Notes: generated by a model from the letters alone, not told the origin. DNA of 55,448 bases from an uncultured Muribaculaceae bacterium (GCA_910585275.1 CAJUCW010000024.1:1-55448), one strand, 5' to 3'; shown: positions 31,974-40,314, counted from the stretch's first letter. Translations and numbers: made by a program.

Positions 31974-32141
31974 TTTTAAATTTAAATTTATGAGTTTTAT
32001 AATTTTATATTCACTTAAGCGGCTCACTTCGTTCGCACCACAATCAAGATCCCCTCCCAAACCACCCTATCGGCAGACCTACCAATAGCACTGCAAAAAG
32101 TCCTGGTTGTTCTTGGTTGTTCTGGTTGGAGCCACAGGTTG

Positions 32142-32723
32142 TCATGGTTGGGCGGCTTTGGCAATATCGAAAATCGAAGCCGCTCCCGAGTTGGGCCTTA
32201 TGGCGCCGTTGATGTTGGGGACCTCGTCGCTCTTGTCGGCGAAATGCACCATTTCGATTTTGTCATTCGCACCCTCCTTTCTCCCTTCGGAATACGCCGT
32301 TTTCTTGTCGCGGTCATAGTTCAGGGCCTTCAGGAGGGCTTCAAGAATCCTACCGCTCACCTTCCCCTTCAGCGCGTCGAGGGCAATCTCGGCAAGGAGG
32401 GTCAGCAACGCCTTCACCACGGTGGAAGCCAACTGATGCTCTTCGGCAAACCGTCTGATTTCCTGAAGCGAAGCGACGATTGCCCTTTTGGTGGCGTACG
32501 GACACCCCCTCTTTTCCTCCCCGTTCACATTTCCCGCGCCGTCGCCATCAGCCTGCGTCGCGTTTCCGTCTCCCGAGGCTTTTCCTATAAGCCTCTCCAC
32601 CGTTTCATCTTCCGGAACAGAAGGCACTCCATCCAATTCCGGCTCCTTTTTCCGGAGAAGGTCTTTCACCATGGAAAGAATCGTCTTCTTCTCCGGGATT
32701 TTCACTTCGTTCTTTTCTTTCAT
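32142..32723 (-). CDS. Scaffold-like acidic/helical protein upstream of capsid gene
   Basis: 193 residues from ATG 32723 (MKEKNEVKIPEKKTILSMV). The N-terminal part is charged and helical, with an acidic Gly/Asn-rich linker (about residues 45-70). Helical segments include 'IVASLQEIRRFAEEHQLAST', and the C-terminus has 'SGRILEALLKALN' and a polar end. Low complexity and high charge immediately before a capsid gene are typical of scaffolding proteins. It could equally be an unrelated small protein. The promoter (-7 TAACTTTG on the minus strand, 32782-32789) lies just upstream, flanked by repeated TGTTTTAGCGTTG. Confidence 0.5.
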   Translation of the reverse strand: MKEKNEVKIPEKKTILSMVKDLLRKKEPELDGVPSVPEDETVERLIGKASGDGNATQADGDGAGNVNGEEKRGCPYATKRAIVASLQEIRRFAEEHQLASTVVKALLTLLAEIALDALKGKVSGRILEALLKALNYDRDKKTAYSEGRKEGANDKIEMVHFADKSDEVPNINGAIRPNSGAASIFDIAKAAQP

Positions 32724-32730
32724 AATTTTT

Positions 32731-32925
32731 TGTTTTAGCGTTGTGTCGTGTCGAGATTCGGTTTCCCTCTCAATCACGCTGCAAAGTTACGGCCTGTTTT
32801 AGCGTTGCTATTTTTATTTTGACATTTTCATAAACAGCTGCTAAATTATTTTAATTATGCTATTGCAGATATAAAACCTTTCTATTACATTTGCACCCGA
32901 AAAACAATATCAACGCTTCAAAACA
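32731..32925. promoter_or_regulatory. Divergent control region with repeated TGTTTTAGCGTTG motif
   Basis: TGTTTTAGCGTTG occurs at 32731-32743 and 32795-32807, on either side of the leftward -7 box (CAAAGTTA at 32782-32789). An inverted, 2-nt-longer version (CAACGCTTCAAAACA) is at 32911-32925, in the leader of the terminase operon. The rightward promoter is ATTG (32862-32865), a 20-nt spacer and TACATTTG (32886-32893). These are candidate operators for the S24 repressor or another regulator. Confidence 0.6.
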
Positions 32926-32930
32926 TAATT

Positions 32931-33353
32931 ATGAGAAAGAAAAACTCTGTGTCGGAATTCACTTCCGAACGCAACCTGCATCTTCTTGAAAGCTTCAGGA
33001 AATCGATTGCCCGCCAGTCGGAAATCTCACTTGCCAACGCATTCCATCATGCCTCCGAGCAGCCGGCTCCGCGCTTCTGGGTGAGCGAACGAAGGGCAGC
33101 CATCGTAATCGGCAGAATGCTCGCCGGCGAGACACCCACCCTCTCCATGAATAAAGAAAAACGAGAAATGTATGAGGAAATCTACTCGCGGTTCCTCGAA
33201 TTGCGCGCACTCCGCCCCGACGAATCAATCTATTCGATTATATTCGAAATAGTCAACCGCCCGGCACCGCGCACCTACATTTCCGACGAGCGTGCGCGCT
33301 CCATTGTTTATGAGGAGCTTAGAAAGAGACGCATGGAAAGGAGGGGCGTATGA
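32931..33353 (+). CDS. Terminase-small-subunit-like protein with internal repeat
   Basis: 140 residues. Two similar halves are visible: 'PAPRFWVSERRAAIVIGRML' (about 46-65) and 'PAPRTYISDERARSIVYEEL' (about 111-130), each preceded by a helix. The basic C-terminus is RKRRMERRGV. Its stop overlaps the ATG of the large terminase (33350-33353), the usual TerS-TerL layout, so a small-terminase (DNA-recognition) role is likely from position; the sequence matches no TerS family I know. Confidence 0.6.
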   Translation: MRKKNSVSEFTSERNLHLLESFRKSIARQSEISLANAFHHASEQPAPRFWVSERRAAIVIGRMLAGETPTLSMNKEKREMYEEIYSRFLELRALRPDESIYSIIFEIVNRPAPRTYISDERARSIVYEELRKRRMERRGV

Positions 33354-35443
33354 ACCCCGCCATCGAGACCACCCCTCCCACAATAGAGGAAATTCTCGCG
33401 GAAAACAAACGCCGGCTCGCAGCTGCCAATGCCCCTTACGACCCTATCGCCGGGGATGCATCCGACCCTACACGCACGGAACTCGACATACCCGGGCTGG
33501 CAGACCGGAAACTCTACATACCTAAGTCTATGGCGCAAACCGACATGGTTGCTTCGCTCATGCGCGCCGGCTCCCTCGACCGCTATATAGCGGTCGAAAA
33601 ACACGCCTCCGTTTCAGATACCATGCGTGAAACCGTACGCAAGGAATTCACCCGTCTGCGCATACTCCACGACTTCCCCTTCTGGGCAGCGAACTTCGTT
33701 TTCATAAAGAAGAAAGGGGGAGGCGAAGATATGCTTTTCACCCTCAACCGCCCGCAACGCAAGCTCGTGGCCACCCTTGAGGAGATGCGCCGCGCCGGAA
33801 AACCCATACGGCTCATCCTTCTGAAAGCGAGACAATGGGGAGGCTCCACTTGCGTGCAGCTTTACATGGCATGGCTCCAGATGGTACATAGCGAAGGGCT
33901 CAATTCCCTGATAATAGCCCATCAGGGACTCGCCACAGATGAAATCAAGGACATGTTCGACCGTATGCTGCGTAATTATCCCGACTGGCTGTTTACCGAC
34001 GGCGAAGGGGAACCGGTGACAGGGAAGCGAATGGAAAACAGCGGCATCGCCCGTGGTTCTTTCCGGGTGAACGGACGCAACTGCAAGGTGAAGCTCGGTT
34101 CGGCGGAGCGGCCCGACTCCTGTCGTGGCGGCGACTACAGTCTGGTGCATTGTTCGGAGGTGGGAATATGGCGAGCCACGCAGATGAAGACTCCGGAACA
34201 GATTATACGCGCCGCTTGCTCAGGGATACTCCTCGCCCCGATGACGATGATTGTGCTCGAATCTACCGCAAACGGCACAGGCAACTATTTCCATCGCGAA
34301 TATGAGGCGGCAAAAAACGGTGAAAGTCAGTTCAAACCGGTGTTCGTGGCATGGTATGAAATCGACCAGTACTCGCTCCCGCTCGCTGACCGCGCCGCAT
34401 TCGCCGAAAAATTGCTGAAAGAGCGCACCTTGTCGGCAAGCCGTTCCGACCGCAGGCAACCGGGGGCCTACCTCTGGTGGCTATGGGAAAAGGGGGCCAC
34501 CTTGGAGGCGCTTAGCTGGTATGTGACAGAGCGCTCCAAATATTCCGACCACGGCCTAATGGCAGCCGAATACCCCTCGGACGACATCGAGGCGTTCGTG
34601 CATTCCGGGGCCCGTGTGTTCGACAAATACCATGTGGAATACTTGCGCAAGGGATGCCGGGAGCCGGCCATGCGCGGAGAAATCGACGGCGACGCGGTGT
34701 CGGGCCCGGGGTCGCTGAGAAACGTCAGGTTCAACCCCGACGGCAACGGACGGTTAGCAATATGGAAAGACCGCGTGCTTCCCGAGCCGGGATTCCGCGA
34801 AAGCAACCGATATCTTGTGGTGGTTGACGTGGGCGGAAGAAGCGCAAGGGCCGACTGGTCGGTAGTGGCGGTGTTCGACCGCGAGGGAATCGACCGTGGA
34901 AAACTACCGGAAATAGCCGCCCAATGGCGCGGACACACCGACATCGACCTCCTCGCTTGGAACGCCGCGAGAATAGCCGCCTACTACAACAATGCGCTTC
35001 TCGTGATTGAAAGCAACACGCTCGAAACCCGTGACCCGGAGCGGCAGACCGAAGGCGACCAATCGCTGTTTATACTGAACCAGATACGCGACGCCTTCCC
35101 CAACCTCTACGCACGCAGACAAAGCGACGAAGACGTGCTCCGGGGCGAGCCGAAGAAATACGGCTTCCACACCAACACTGCCACGAAGCCTATGATTATC
35201 TCCGGGCTGGTAAAGGCGATACGCGAACACAGCTACATAGAGCGCGACGAGGATTGCCTCAACGAATACCTCACCTACGAACAACGCCAGAACGGCAGCT
35301 ACGGTGCTCTCCCCGGCACGCACGACGACCTCCTGATGACCCGCGCCATCGGACTCCACATATGCTTCAACGAGATGAAGATGCCACGCAAGGTATTCGT
35401 AGAGTCGTCGCGCATTTCGCGCCGCTCCCAAGGATTTCTTTAG
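33350..35443 (+). CDS. Phage terminase large subunit (ATPase plus nuclease)
   Basis: 697 residues. ATPase domain: Walker A-like KARQWGGST (159-167), Walker B/catalytic Glu in HCSEVGIW (Glu270), and coupling motif ESTANG (304-309). RNase-H-fold nuclease: Asp493 (VVDVGG), Asp502 (ARADWS), Glu554 (VIESN) and the pair Asp659-Asp660 (THDDLLMTRA). All expected active-site residues appear present. Terminases power DNA packaging into proheads and cut the concatemer. It ends at a hairpin (35462-35497). An intact packaging motor in a locus lacking a visible portal and tail is notable. Confidence 0.92.
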   Translation: MNPAIETTPPTIEEILAENKRRLAAANAPYDPIAGDASDPTRTELDIPGLADRKLYIPKSMAQTDMVASLMRAGSLDRYIAVEKHASVSDTMRETVRKEFTRLRILHDFPFWAANFVFIKKKGGGEDMLFTLNRPQRKLVATLEEMRRAGKPIRLILLKARQWGGSTCVQLYMAWLQMVHSEGLNSLIIAHQGLATDEIKDMFDRMLRNYPDWLFTDGEGEPVTGKRMENSGIARGSFRVNGRNCKVKLGSAERPDSCRGGDYSLVHCSEVGIWRATQMKTPEQIIRAACSGILLAPMTMIVLESTANGTGNYFHREYEAAKNGESQFKPVFVAWYEIDQYSLPLADRAAFAEKLLKERTLSASRSDRRQPGAYLWWLWEKGATLEALSWYVTERSKYSDHGLMAAEYPSDDIEAFVHSGARVFDKYHVEYLRKGCREPAMRGEIDGDAVSGPGSLRNVRFNPDGNGRLAIWKDRVLPEPGFRESNRYLVVVDVGGRSARADWSVVAVFDREGIDRGKLPEIAAQWRGHTDIDLLAWNAARIAAYYNNALLVIESNTLETRDPERQTEGDQSLFILNQIRDAFPNLYARRQSDEDVLRGEPKKYGFHTNTATKPMIISGLVKAIREHSYIERDEDCLNEYLTYEQRQNGSYGALPGTHDDLLMTRAIGLHICFNEMKMPRKVFVESSRISRRSQGFL

Positions 35444-35461
35444 AGCGCGCCATCATATTTT

Positions 35462-35497
35462 CGCCCGCCGTATAGGAATAAATCCCGTTGGCGGGCG
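35462..35497 (+). terminator. Hairpin after terminase gene
   Basis: CGCCCGCC (35462-35469) pairs with GGCGGGCG (35490-35497) across a 20-nt loop, 18 nt after the terminase stop. The T run after it is weak. Confidence 0.5.
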
Positions 35498-35530
35498 TTA
35501 TCTATACATAAACCATCATTCCTGAAAAAA

Positions 35531-36106
35531 ATGGAAAATCACGACATGACTCTACCGGAAAATGACAAACGCAGGTGGACCACCCTTAAAAGCGAAATCA
35601 TCGTGTCGCGTCCGCCGTGGCTTCGCGTGCGCCACGACGAGGTGCGCCTACCCGACGGGCGCATAAACCCGGAATTCTATGTGCTTGAATATCCCGACTG
35701 GGTCAACGTGATAGCCATAACGGAAGACGGCAAATTCGTAATGGAGCTGCAATACCGCTACGGCATTGACCGCACATGCTACGAGGTTCCCGCCGGCGTG
35801 ATGGAGGAAGGGGAAACGCCCGAACAAGCCGCCCGACGCGAACTGGAAGAGGAAACCGGCTATACGGGAGGCGTATGGACCCATCTTATGAGCGCTTCGG
35901 GCAACGCCAGCACCACATCCAACCTCACCCACAGCTTCCTCGCCGTCGGCGTCAAGCCCAACGGCAAGCGCCACCTCGACAAAACCGAAGACCTCGACGT
36001 AGAGCTCCTCACCCGCGACCAGGTTTATGACCTTCTCCTCCGCGACGAAATCAAACAAAGCCAGATGGCCGCCCCCCTCTGGCGCTTCTTCGCCCTTAAT
36101 CCCTGA
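35531..36106 (+). CDS. Nudix hydrolase, ADP-sugar/ADP-ribose pyrophosphatase-like
   Basis: 191 residues. The Nudix box GVMEEGETPEQAARRELEEE, then TGY (G-x5-E-x7-REUxEExGU, about residues 88-110), is complete. The preceding beta-rich region (WVNVIAITEDGKFVMELQYR) and 'ASGNASTTSNLTHSFLAVGV' resemble the NUDT5/ADP-ribose pyrophosphatase group. It would cleave a nucleoside diphosphate derivative in the cytoplasm; the exact substrate is unknown. It lies between the phage-derived locus and the glycosyltransferases and belongs clearly to neither. Confidence 0.85.
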   Translation: MENHDMTLPENDKRRWTTLKSEIIVSRPPWLRVRHDEVRLPDGRINPEFYVLEYPDWVNVIAITEDGKFVMELQYRYGIDRTCYEVPAGVMEEGETPEQAARRELEEETGYTGGVWTHLMSASGNASTTSNLTHSFLAVGVKPNGKRHLDKTEDLDVELLTRDQVYDLLLRDEIKQSQMAAPLWRFFALNP

Positions 36107-36148
36107 AAATAAACCTATATGCGGCAGCACGCATAATCATTCCGTGAA

Positions 36149-36934
36149 ATGAAAACATCTCTCATAATCACCACTTATAATTCTCACGATTTCCTGGAAC
36201 TTTCAATATTGAGCGCATTCAGTCAGAAAGTGCTGCCTGATGAGATTCTGATAGCCGACGACGGGTCAGGAGAACCCACATTCAACCTTATCGAACGGCT
36301 GAAAAACGATTCTCCAATCCCTCTGTTACATGTCTGGCAGCCCGACCAAGGGTTCCGCCTCAGTGCTTCCCGCAACAAAGCCATCGCCCGGGCATCTGGC
36401 GACTATATCATCCAGGTGGACGGCGACATCATAATGCATCCATATTTCATACATGACCATATTGAATATTCGGAGCGGGGATATTTCCTCACGGGATCAA
36501 GAATATGGCTTGACCGGAACCTGACGTCCAAACTTATAAATGAGAAACGGACAAAACTGCACACCGGTGAAAAAGGGATGAAAACTTCCGTAAACTGTCT
36601 CAGAATGCCTCTGCTTTCCCCTTTCTTCTTCAACTACAAGGCTTCTGACAAGACATACGTCAGAGGCTGCAATATGTCTTTCTGGAAATCCGACCTTCTA
36701 AGAGTGAACGGATATAACGAAGACATAACCGGATGGGGTAGAGAGGATTCCGAGATTGCTTGCAGGCTCATCAATTCCGGGGTGAAGAAACGTTTTATAA
36801 AGTTCGGGGCTCTACAATACCATCTATTCCACAAAGAAAACGACAAATCTGCCGATGAAAGAAACATTTCCCTCATGGAAAACACTTTGAATTCTGGCAT
36901 CTGCCGCACTCCCAACGGAATTGTTAAAGATTAA
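36149..36934 (+). CDS. Family 2 glycosyltransferase with GT7-like C-terminal segment
   Basis: 261 residues. GT-A fold: 'SLIITTYNSHDFLELSILSA', 'EILIADDGSG', the DXD-like VDGDIIMHP (about residues 91-99) and the C-terminal 'GWGREDSEIACRLINSG', which is the Glyco_transf_7C-type segment seen in chondroitin-polymerase-like enzymes. It transfers an activated sugar at the inner membrane or in the cytoplasm, probably for surface polysaccharide. It shares clear similarity with the convergent gene at 36931 (VWQPDQGFRLSASRNKA versus VWQPDEGWRKNKSLNNA), and the two stops share TTAA. Confidence 0.85.
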   Translation: MKTSLIITTYNSHDFLELSILSAFSQKVLPDEILIADDGSGEPTFNLIERLKNDSPIPLLHVWQPDQGFRLSASRNKAIARASGDYIIQVDGDIIMHPYFIHDHIEYSERGYFLTGSRIWLDRNLTSKLINEKRTKLHTGEKGMKTSVNCLRMPLLSPFFFNYKASDKTYVRGCNMSFWKSDLLRVNGYNEDITGWGREDSEIACRLINSGVKKRFIKFGALQYHLFHKENDKSADERNISLMENTLNSGICRTPNGIVKD

Positions 36935-37794
36935 TCCCTATTCAACCCCTCCCTGACATAGGTCACATTCTCCTGTCTCGCCGCTCTATAAAGCTTTGCG
37001 TTATTCTCGGAGCTAAAATCCTGCCGTTGGTGATGGCGATGGAGCATAAGGGCATTATGCGACACCTTGAGATGTCTCACACCTGAGTTCTCAAGTCTGA
37101 CGTCAAGATCGATGTCCTCGCCTGTGCCGGGATCTATATAACGCTCATCGAATCCGTTCACTTTCTCCAAATCAGATTTATAAATGCCGAAATTGCAACC
37201 CATTATCTGGGTCGAAGTCGAAAACATCGGATTCCCGTTCCAATAAGGGAACCTCATTGTGCGCCTGAGCTGACGTATTGTCTCCCCAAACCTCGTCCTG
37301 AAGATATTCTTAAAGACCTCTCTGCGAACCTTAGCGAAATAGCCCTTAGGCAACGAATCCCATTTCTCCACAACCCTGCTGACGTCTTCCGACATATCCA
37401 CCCTCCGTCCGCCTATGACGTATCCTGCCCGGCTCATCAAGATATGGTCTTCCACAAAGCGGGGATGAGGAATGCAGTCTCCATCCACAAATACAAGATA
37501 TTTCCCGCTACTATTTCGCACAGCATTGTTCAACGACTTATTCTTCCTCCACCCCTCATCAGGCTGCCATACATGCACCACCCTTAATTCCGGATAATCC
37601 TTTTGGTATTCCACTATTTCCTTAACAGTCTCATCCGAAGAACCGTCGTCGGCGATGACCACCTCAAAACCGACAACACTCTGCTGGCGCAAAGCATCAA
37701 GAATCAGTCTTAACCAGTGAAAATGATTATATATCGCCACTATGACAGTGACATCAGATGCATTTATTACCTCTTTATTTACCATTGAAACCAT
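36931..37794 (-). CDS. Family 2 glycosyltransferase
   Basis: 287 residues. 'VTVIVAIYNHFHWLRLILDA', 'EVVIADDGSSDETV', the DXD motif VDGDCIPHP, 'GCNFGIYKSDLEKVNGFDE' and 'GTGEDIDLDVRLENSGV' define a GT2 enzyme with the C-terminal GT7-like acceptor segment. It is a paralog of the gene at 36149 arranged tail to tail. A minus-strand -7 box TAAATTTG lies at 37823-37830. Likely role: polysaccharide chain synthesis at the cytoplasmic face. Donor and acceptor are unknown. Confidence 0.85.
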   Translation of the reverse strand: MVSMVNKEVINASDVTVIVAIYNHFHWLRLILDALRQQSVVGFEVVIADDGSSDETVKEIVEYQKDYPELRVVHVWQPDEGWRKNKSLNNAVRNSSGKYLVFVDGDCIPHPRFVEDHILMSRAGYVIGGRRVDMSEDVSRVVEKWDSLPKGYFAKVRREVFKNIFRTRFGETIRQLRRTMRFPYWNGNPMFSTSTQIMGCNFGIYKSDLEKVNGFDERYIDPGTGEDIDLDVRLENSGVRHLKVSHNALMLHRHHQRQDFSSENNAKLYRAARQENVTYVREGLNRD

Positions 37795-37822
37795 ATTTGG
37801 AGTACATTCCTTATAATTGCAC

Positions 37823-37830
37823 CAAATTTA
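37823..37830 (-). promoter_or_regulatory. -7 promoter box for GT2 gene
   Basis: CAAATTTA on the + strand is TAAATTTG on the minus strand, 29 nt upstream of the ATG at 37794. The -33 element is weak. Confidence 0.5.
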
Positions 37831-37946
37831 ACAATTATATTTGTAAGTAACCGTAAAAATTTGAAAAAACCGTTATAAGAGCGATGATATATCTGCCCGA
37901 AGAATTAAGAATCTTTTACAACTAATTCTGGGCTGTATATCATCAA

Positions 37947-38756
37947 TTACTTTTTCTTAAAAAGACAATACCATAATCTCTTATACATGAGATTATAATA
38001 TTTTTTCTTAAACCGTAGGCAACTCACCGGGGCACCATAATAACGGTTATACTTTTCCCGATGCTTTGAAAGAAGATACAATTCTAAATCGAATGCGTTC
38101 TGCCCCCTGACTGCATCACTATTCCGTGAAGCCTCTTTCTGCCTGTAATTAAGCAGCCTTTCCCGAATCATAGTCACTTTCGAACCCTCGTCAAGAAATC
38201 TTATCCAGAATTCCCAATCCTCATAACCGGAAAGCATCCTCTCGTCATATCCTCCTACTTCAATAAAACGGGATTTCCGAAACATAGCGCTTACAAAAAT
38301 CCTGTTCTCAATCAATTCCGTGGCATAATCCTCATATGGTTTGAGATCCCGGGTGTGGGTGTCGATTCCAAAGAAACGCCATTGACTATATACCACATCC
38401 GTTTCCGGACACTCTCGAAAACGGGCTATGCATTTCTCCATATATACCCGTTCAATCGTGTCATCGGCATCCAGAGGAAGTAGAAACTCTCCCCTGCTTT
38501 GCCCGACAGCAAAGTTGCGTGCCGCCGACACACCCCTGTTTTCAGTGTGATAAAAACGTATCCGGAGGTCTCTTCTCGCATACTCCTCCACTATTTCAGC
38601 CACATTGTCTGGAGAACCGTCATCCACCACTATCACCTCCCAGTCCTGATAAGACTGACCGATGACAGAATCCAACGCCTCCGCCACATACTCCTCCTGT
38701 CCATAAGCCGCCATTATCACCGACACCACCGGTATTCCGTTATTATCTTGTTCCAT
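37947..38756 (-). CDS. Family 2 glycosyltransferase
   Basis: 269 residues from ATG 38756 (MEQDNNGIPVVSVIMAAYGQ). An 18-bp tandem duplication just upstream creates an extra in-frame MEQDN copy beginning at a TTG. Motifs are 'WEVIVVDDGSPDNV', 'NRGVSAARNFAVGQSRGEFL', the DXD-type LPLDADDTIE and 'YEDWEFWIRF', the ED acceptor-site motif of EpsJ/WbbD-like GT2 enzymes. The C-terminus is basic and aromatic (YKRLWYCLFKKK), suggesting membrane association. It is probably part of a cell-surface glycan pathway. AT content is somewhat higher than in the window average. Confidence 0.85.
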   Translation of the reverse strand: MEQDNNGIPVVSVIMAAYGQEEYVAEALDSVIGQSYQDWEVIVVDDGSPDNVAEIVEEYARRDLRIRFYHTENRGVSAARNFAVGQSRGEFLLPLDADDTIERVYMEKCIARFRECPETDVVYSQWRFFGIDTHTRDLKPYEDYATELIENRIFVSAMFRKSRFIEVGGYDERMLSGYEDWEFWIRFLDEGSKVTMIRERLLNYRQKEASRNSDAVRGQNAFDLELYLLSKHREKYNRYYGAPVSCLRFKKKYYNLMYKRLWYCLFKKK

Positions 38757-38772
38757 AATATTATCTTGTTCC
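38742..38772. repeat. 18-bp tandem duplication at glycosyltransferase start
   Basis: ATTATCTTGTTCC occurs at 38742-38754 and 38760-38772 with an 18-bp period. The duplication straddles the start codon and offers an alternative non-ATG start six codons upstream. Confidence 0.7.
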
Positions 38773-38829
38773 AAAAAAATGACTTCACTCTATATCGTCA
38801 ATTATCTCCCTGACCGAAGCTTTAGCATT

Positions 38830-38873
38830 CAGATTGCGAATTTGAATCGAGCGAGTGCCTCGGCACGAAATCA
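38830..38873. repeat. 44-bp direct repeat, copy 1, at the 3' side of the GT4 gene
   Basis: CAGATTGCGAATTTGAATCG then GAGTGCCTCGGCACGAAATCA; 40 of 44 positions match the copy at 40176-40219. It contains the small palindrome GTGCC-T-CGGCAC. It lies 3 bp beyond the stop of the GT4 gene. Confidence 0.75.
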
Positions 38874-38875
38874 TA

Positions 38876-40009
38876 TTAAAAACCGACAAGGGCTTTCTCA
38901 TAGACCGCCATAATCGAGGAGGCCATTTTTTCTGTGTCGAACCGGGCGGCATGCCGTTTACCTTTCTCCACCATGGCCTTCACGTCGGCGGCGCCGGAAA
39001 TTATAGCCTTAAGCGCCTCCCCCATCTGGCGTGCATTGTCGGGAGCTACATAAATAGCGGCATCGCCCCCGGCCTCTTCGAGGCACGAACCCGTGGCCGC
39101 CACCACGGGGCGGCCGCTTTCGAGCGCTTCAAGCACAGGGATGCCAAAACCCTCGTAGCGCGAAGGATAAACCACCGCTTCAGCCATCTGCGTAACGGCA
39201 GGGAGATTAGCGAAAGAGATGTCGTGCCGGAAAACTACCCGTCCCGCCACGCCAAGCTCACGGGCGATGGCATCCACCTTTCCCATATAGCCGCCGCGGT
39301 CACGCCCTACAGCCAACAATTTCACATCCTCCGGAAGCGCGCCAAGCGCCCGCACCGTAAGCTCCAGATTCTTGCGAAGTTCTATCGTGCCGACCTGGAG
39401 AATATATCTATCAGGCAATCCGAGCCGCGTCTTTACCTCCGACAACTCTTCAAGGCTGCGTTTCCGTTTAAAGGAAGCGTCGCATCCCTGATAAACCACA
39501 TCGACCTTGTCAGGATCAACGCCATACAATTCCACTACATCCTGTCGCGTACGCTCGCTCACCGCAATAATCCGGGTGGCGTTGCGGCACGACCTCCCGT
39601 ATTTAAAATCGTATATCCGGCGGTCGATGGCGGAATAGCACTCCGGCATCCGCCTGTAAATCACGTCGTGCATAGTGACGACCGACGGCACCCCCGCCGA
39701 TAATATATTGAGCGGCAACTCATTGCTTAGCCCGTGGTAAATATCCACCTTGTCAGCTCGAAGATTGTTGGTAACGCCGAACGTGCGCCACAACGACCCG
39801 GAGAAACCGGAACCCGAAGGAAGACGGAACTCTACGTTCGGCAAGCTCCTGATCAAGGAAAGCCTAGGATTCTCCTTAAGCTTGGGTGTATAAACATACA
39901 AAGAATCCTGCGGATAGTTTTCCGCAAGCTGTTCAATCACAAGGCGCGAATAGTTTCCAAGACCTGTCATGTTCGACACAGCCCTTTTCCCGTCAAATCC
40001 GATTTTCAT
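38876..40009 (-). CDS. Family 4 glycosyltransferase
   Basis: 377 residues. GT-B fold with N-terminal 'KIGFDGKRAVSNMTGLGNYS', 'DIYHGLSNELPLNI' and 'VVTMHDVIYRRMPE'. The C-terminal nucleotide-sugar domain has 'YILQVGTIELRKNLELTVRA', 'AVVYPSRYEGFGIPVLEALE' (the EX7E motif) and 'PVVAATGSCLEEAGGDAAIY'. These are typical of GT4 mannosyl- or glucosyltransferases in polysaccharide assembly. The gene is flanked by 44-bp near-identical direct repeats (38830-38873 and 40176-40219), suggesting it may have been gained or moved as a cassette. Confidence 0.88.
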   Translation of the reverse strand: MKIGFDGKRAVSNMTGLGNYSRLVIEQLAENYPQDSLYVYTPKLKENPRLSLIRSLPNVEFRLPSGSGFSGSLWRTFGVTNNLRADKVDIYHGLSNELPLNILSAGVPSVVTMHDVIYRRMPECYSAIDRRIYDFKYGRSCRNATRIIAVSERTRQDVVELYGVDPDKVDVVYQGCDASFKRKRSLEELSEVKTRLGLPDRYILQVGTIELRKNLELTVRALGALPEDVKLLAVGRDRGGYMGKVDAIARELGVAGRVVFRHDISFANLPAVTQMAEAVVYPSRYEGFGIPVLEALESGRPVVAATGSCLEEAGGDAAIYVAPDNARQMGEALKAIISGAADVKAMVEKGKRHAARFDTEKMASSIMAVYEKALVGF

Positions 40010-40175
40010 CTGATATCATTATTAATATTCATCCTCTCAAACCACAAATTTAATCATTTATCTCCACATCCCGCAGGTTTCCCTCGAAATAATTCTACAC
40101 CCCGATATTATTGAAGCCATTAGGAGCTTACACAATCCAAATCTGCCAATCGCATCTCCACGTCAGGGAATCTCT

Positions 40176-40219
40176 CAGATTGCGGATTTGAATCGTGTGA
40201 GTGCCCCGGCACGAAATCA
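40176..40219. repeat. 44-bp direct repeat, copy 2, at the 5' side of the GT4 gene
   Basis: CAGATTGCGGATTTGAATCG then TGTGAGTGCC... with CGGCACGAAATCA; 4 mismatches from the copy at 38830-38873, same orientation. It lies 167 bp upstream of the GT4 start, between that gene and the leuA promoter. Confidence 0.75.
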
Positions 40220-40314
40220 ATTGCCAAGAACCATATGAATTCCCTTTGCTTCGGACCGCATTAGCAAAGGTAATCATAAAAAGCCATATTATAAAATATT
40301 TTTTTGTACAGTTT

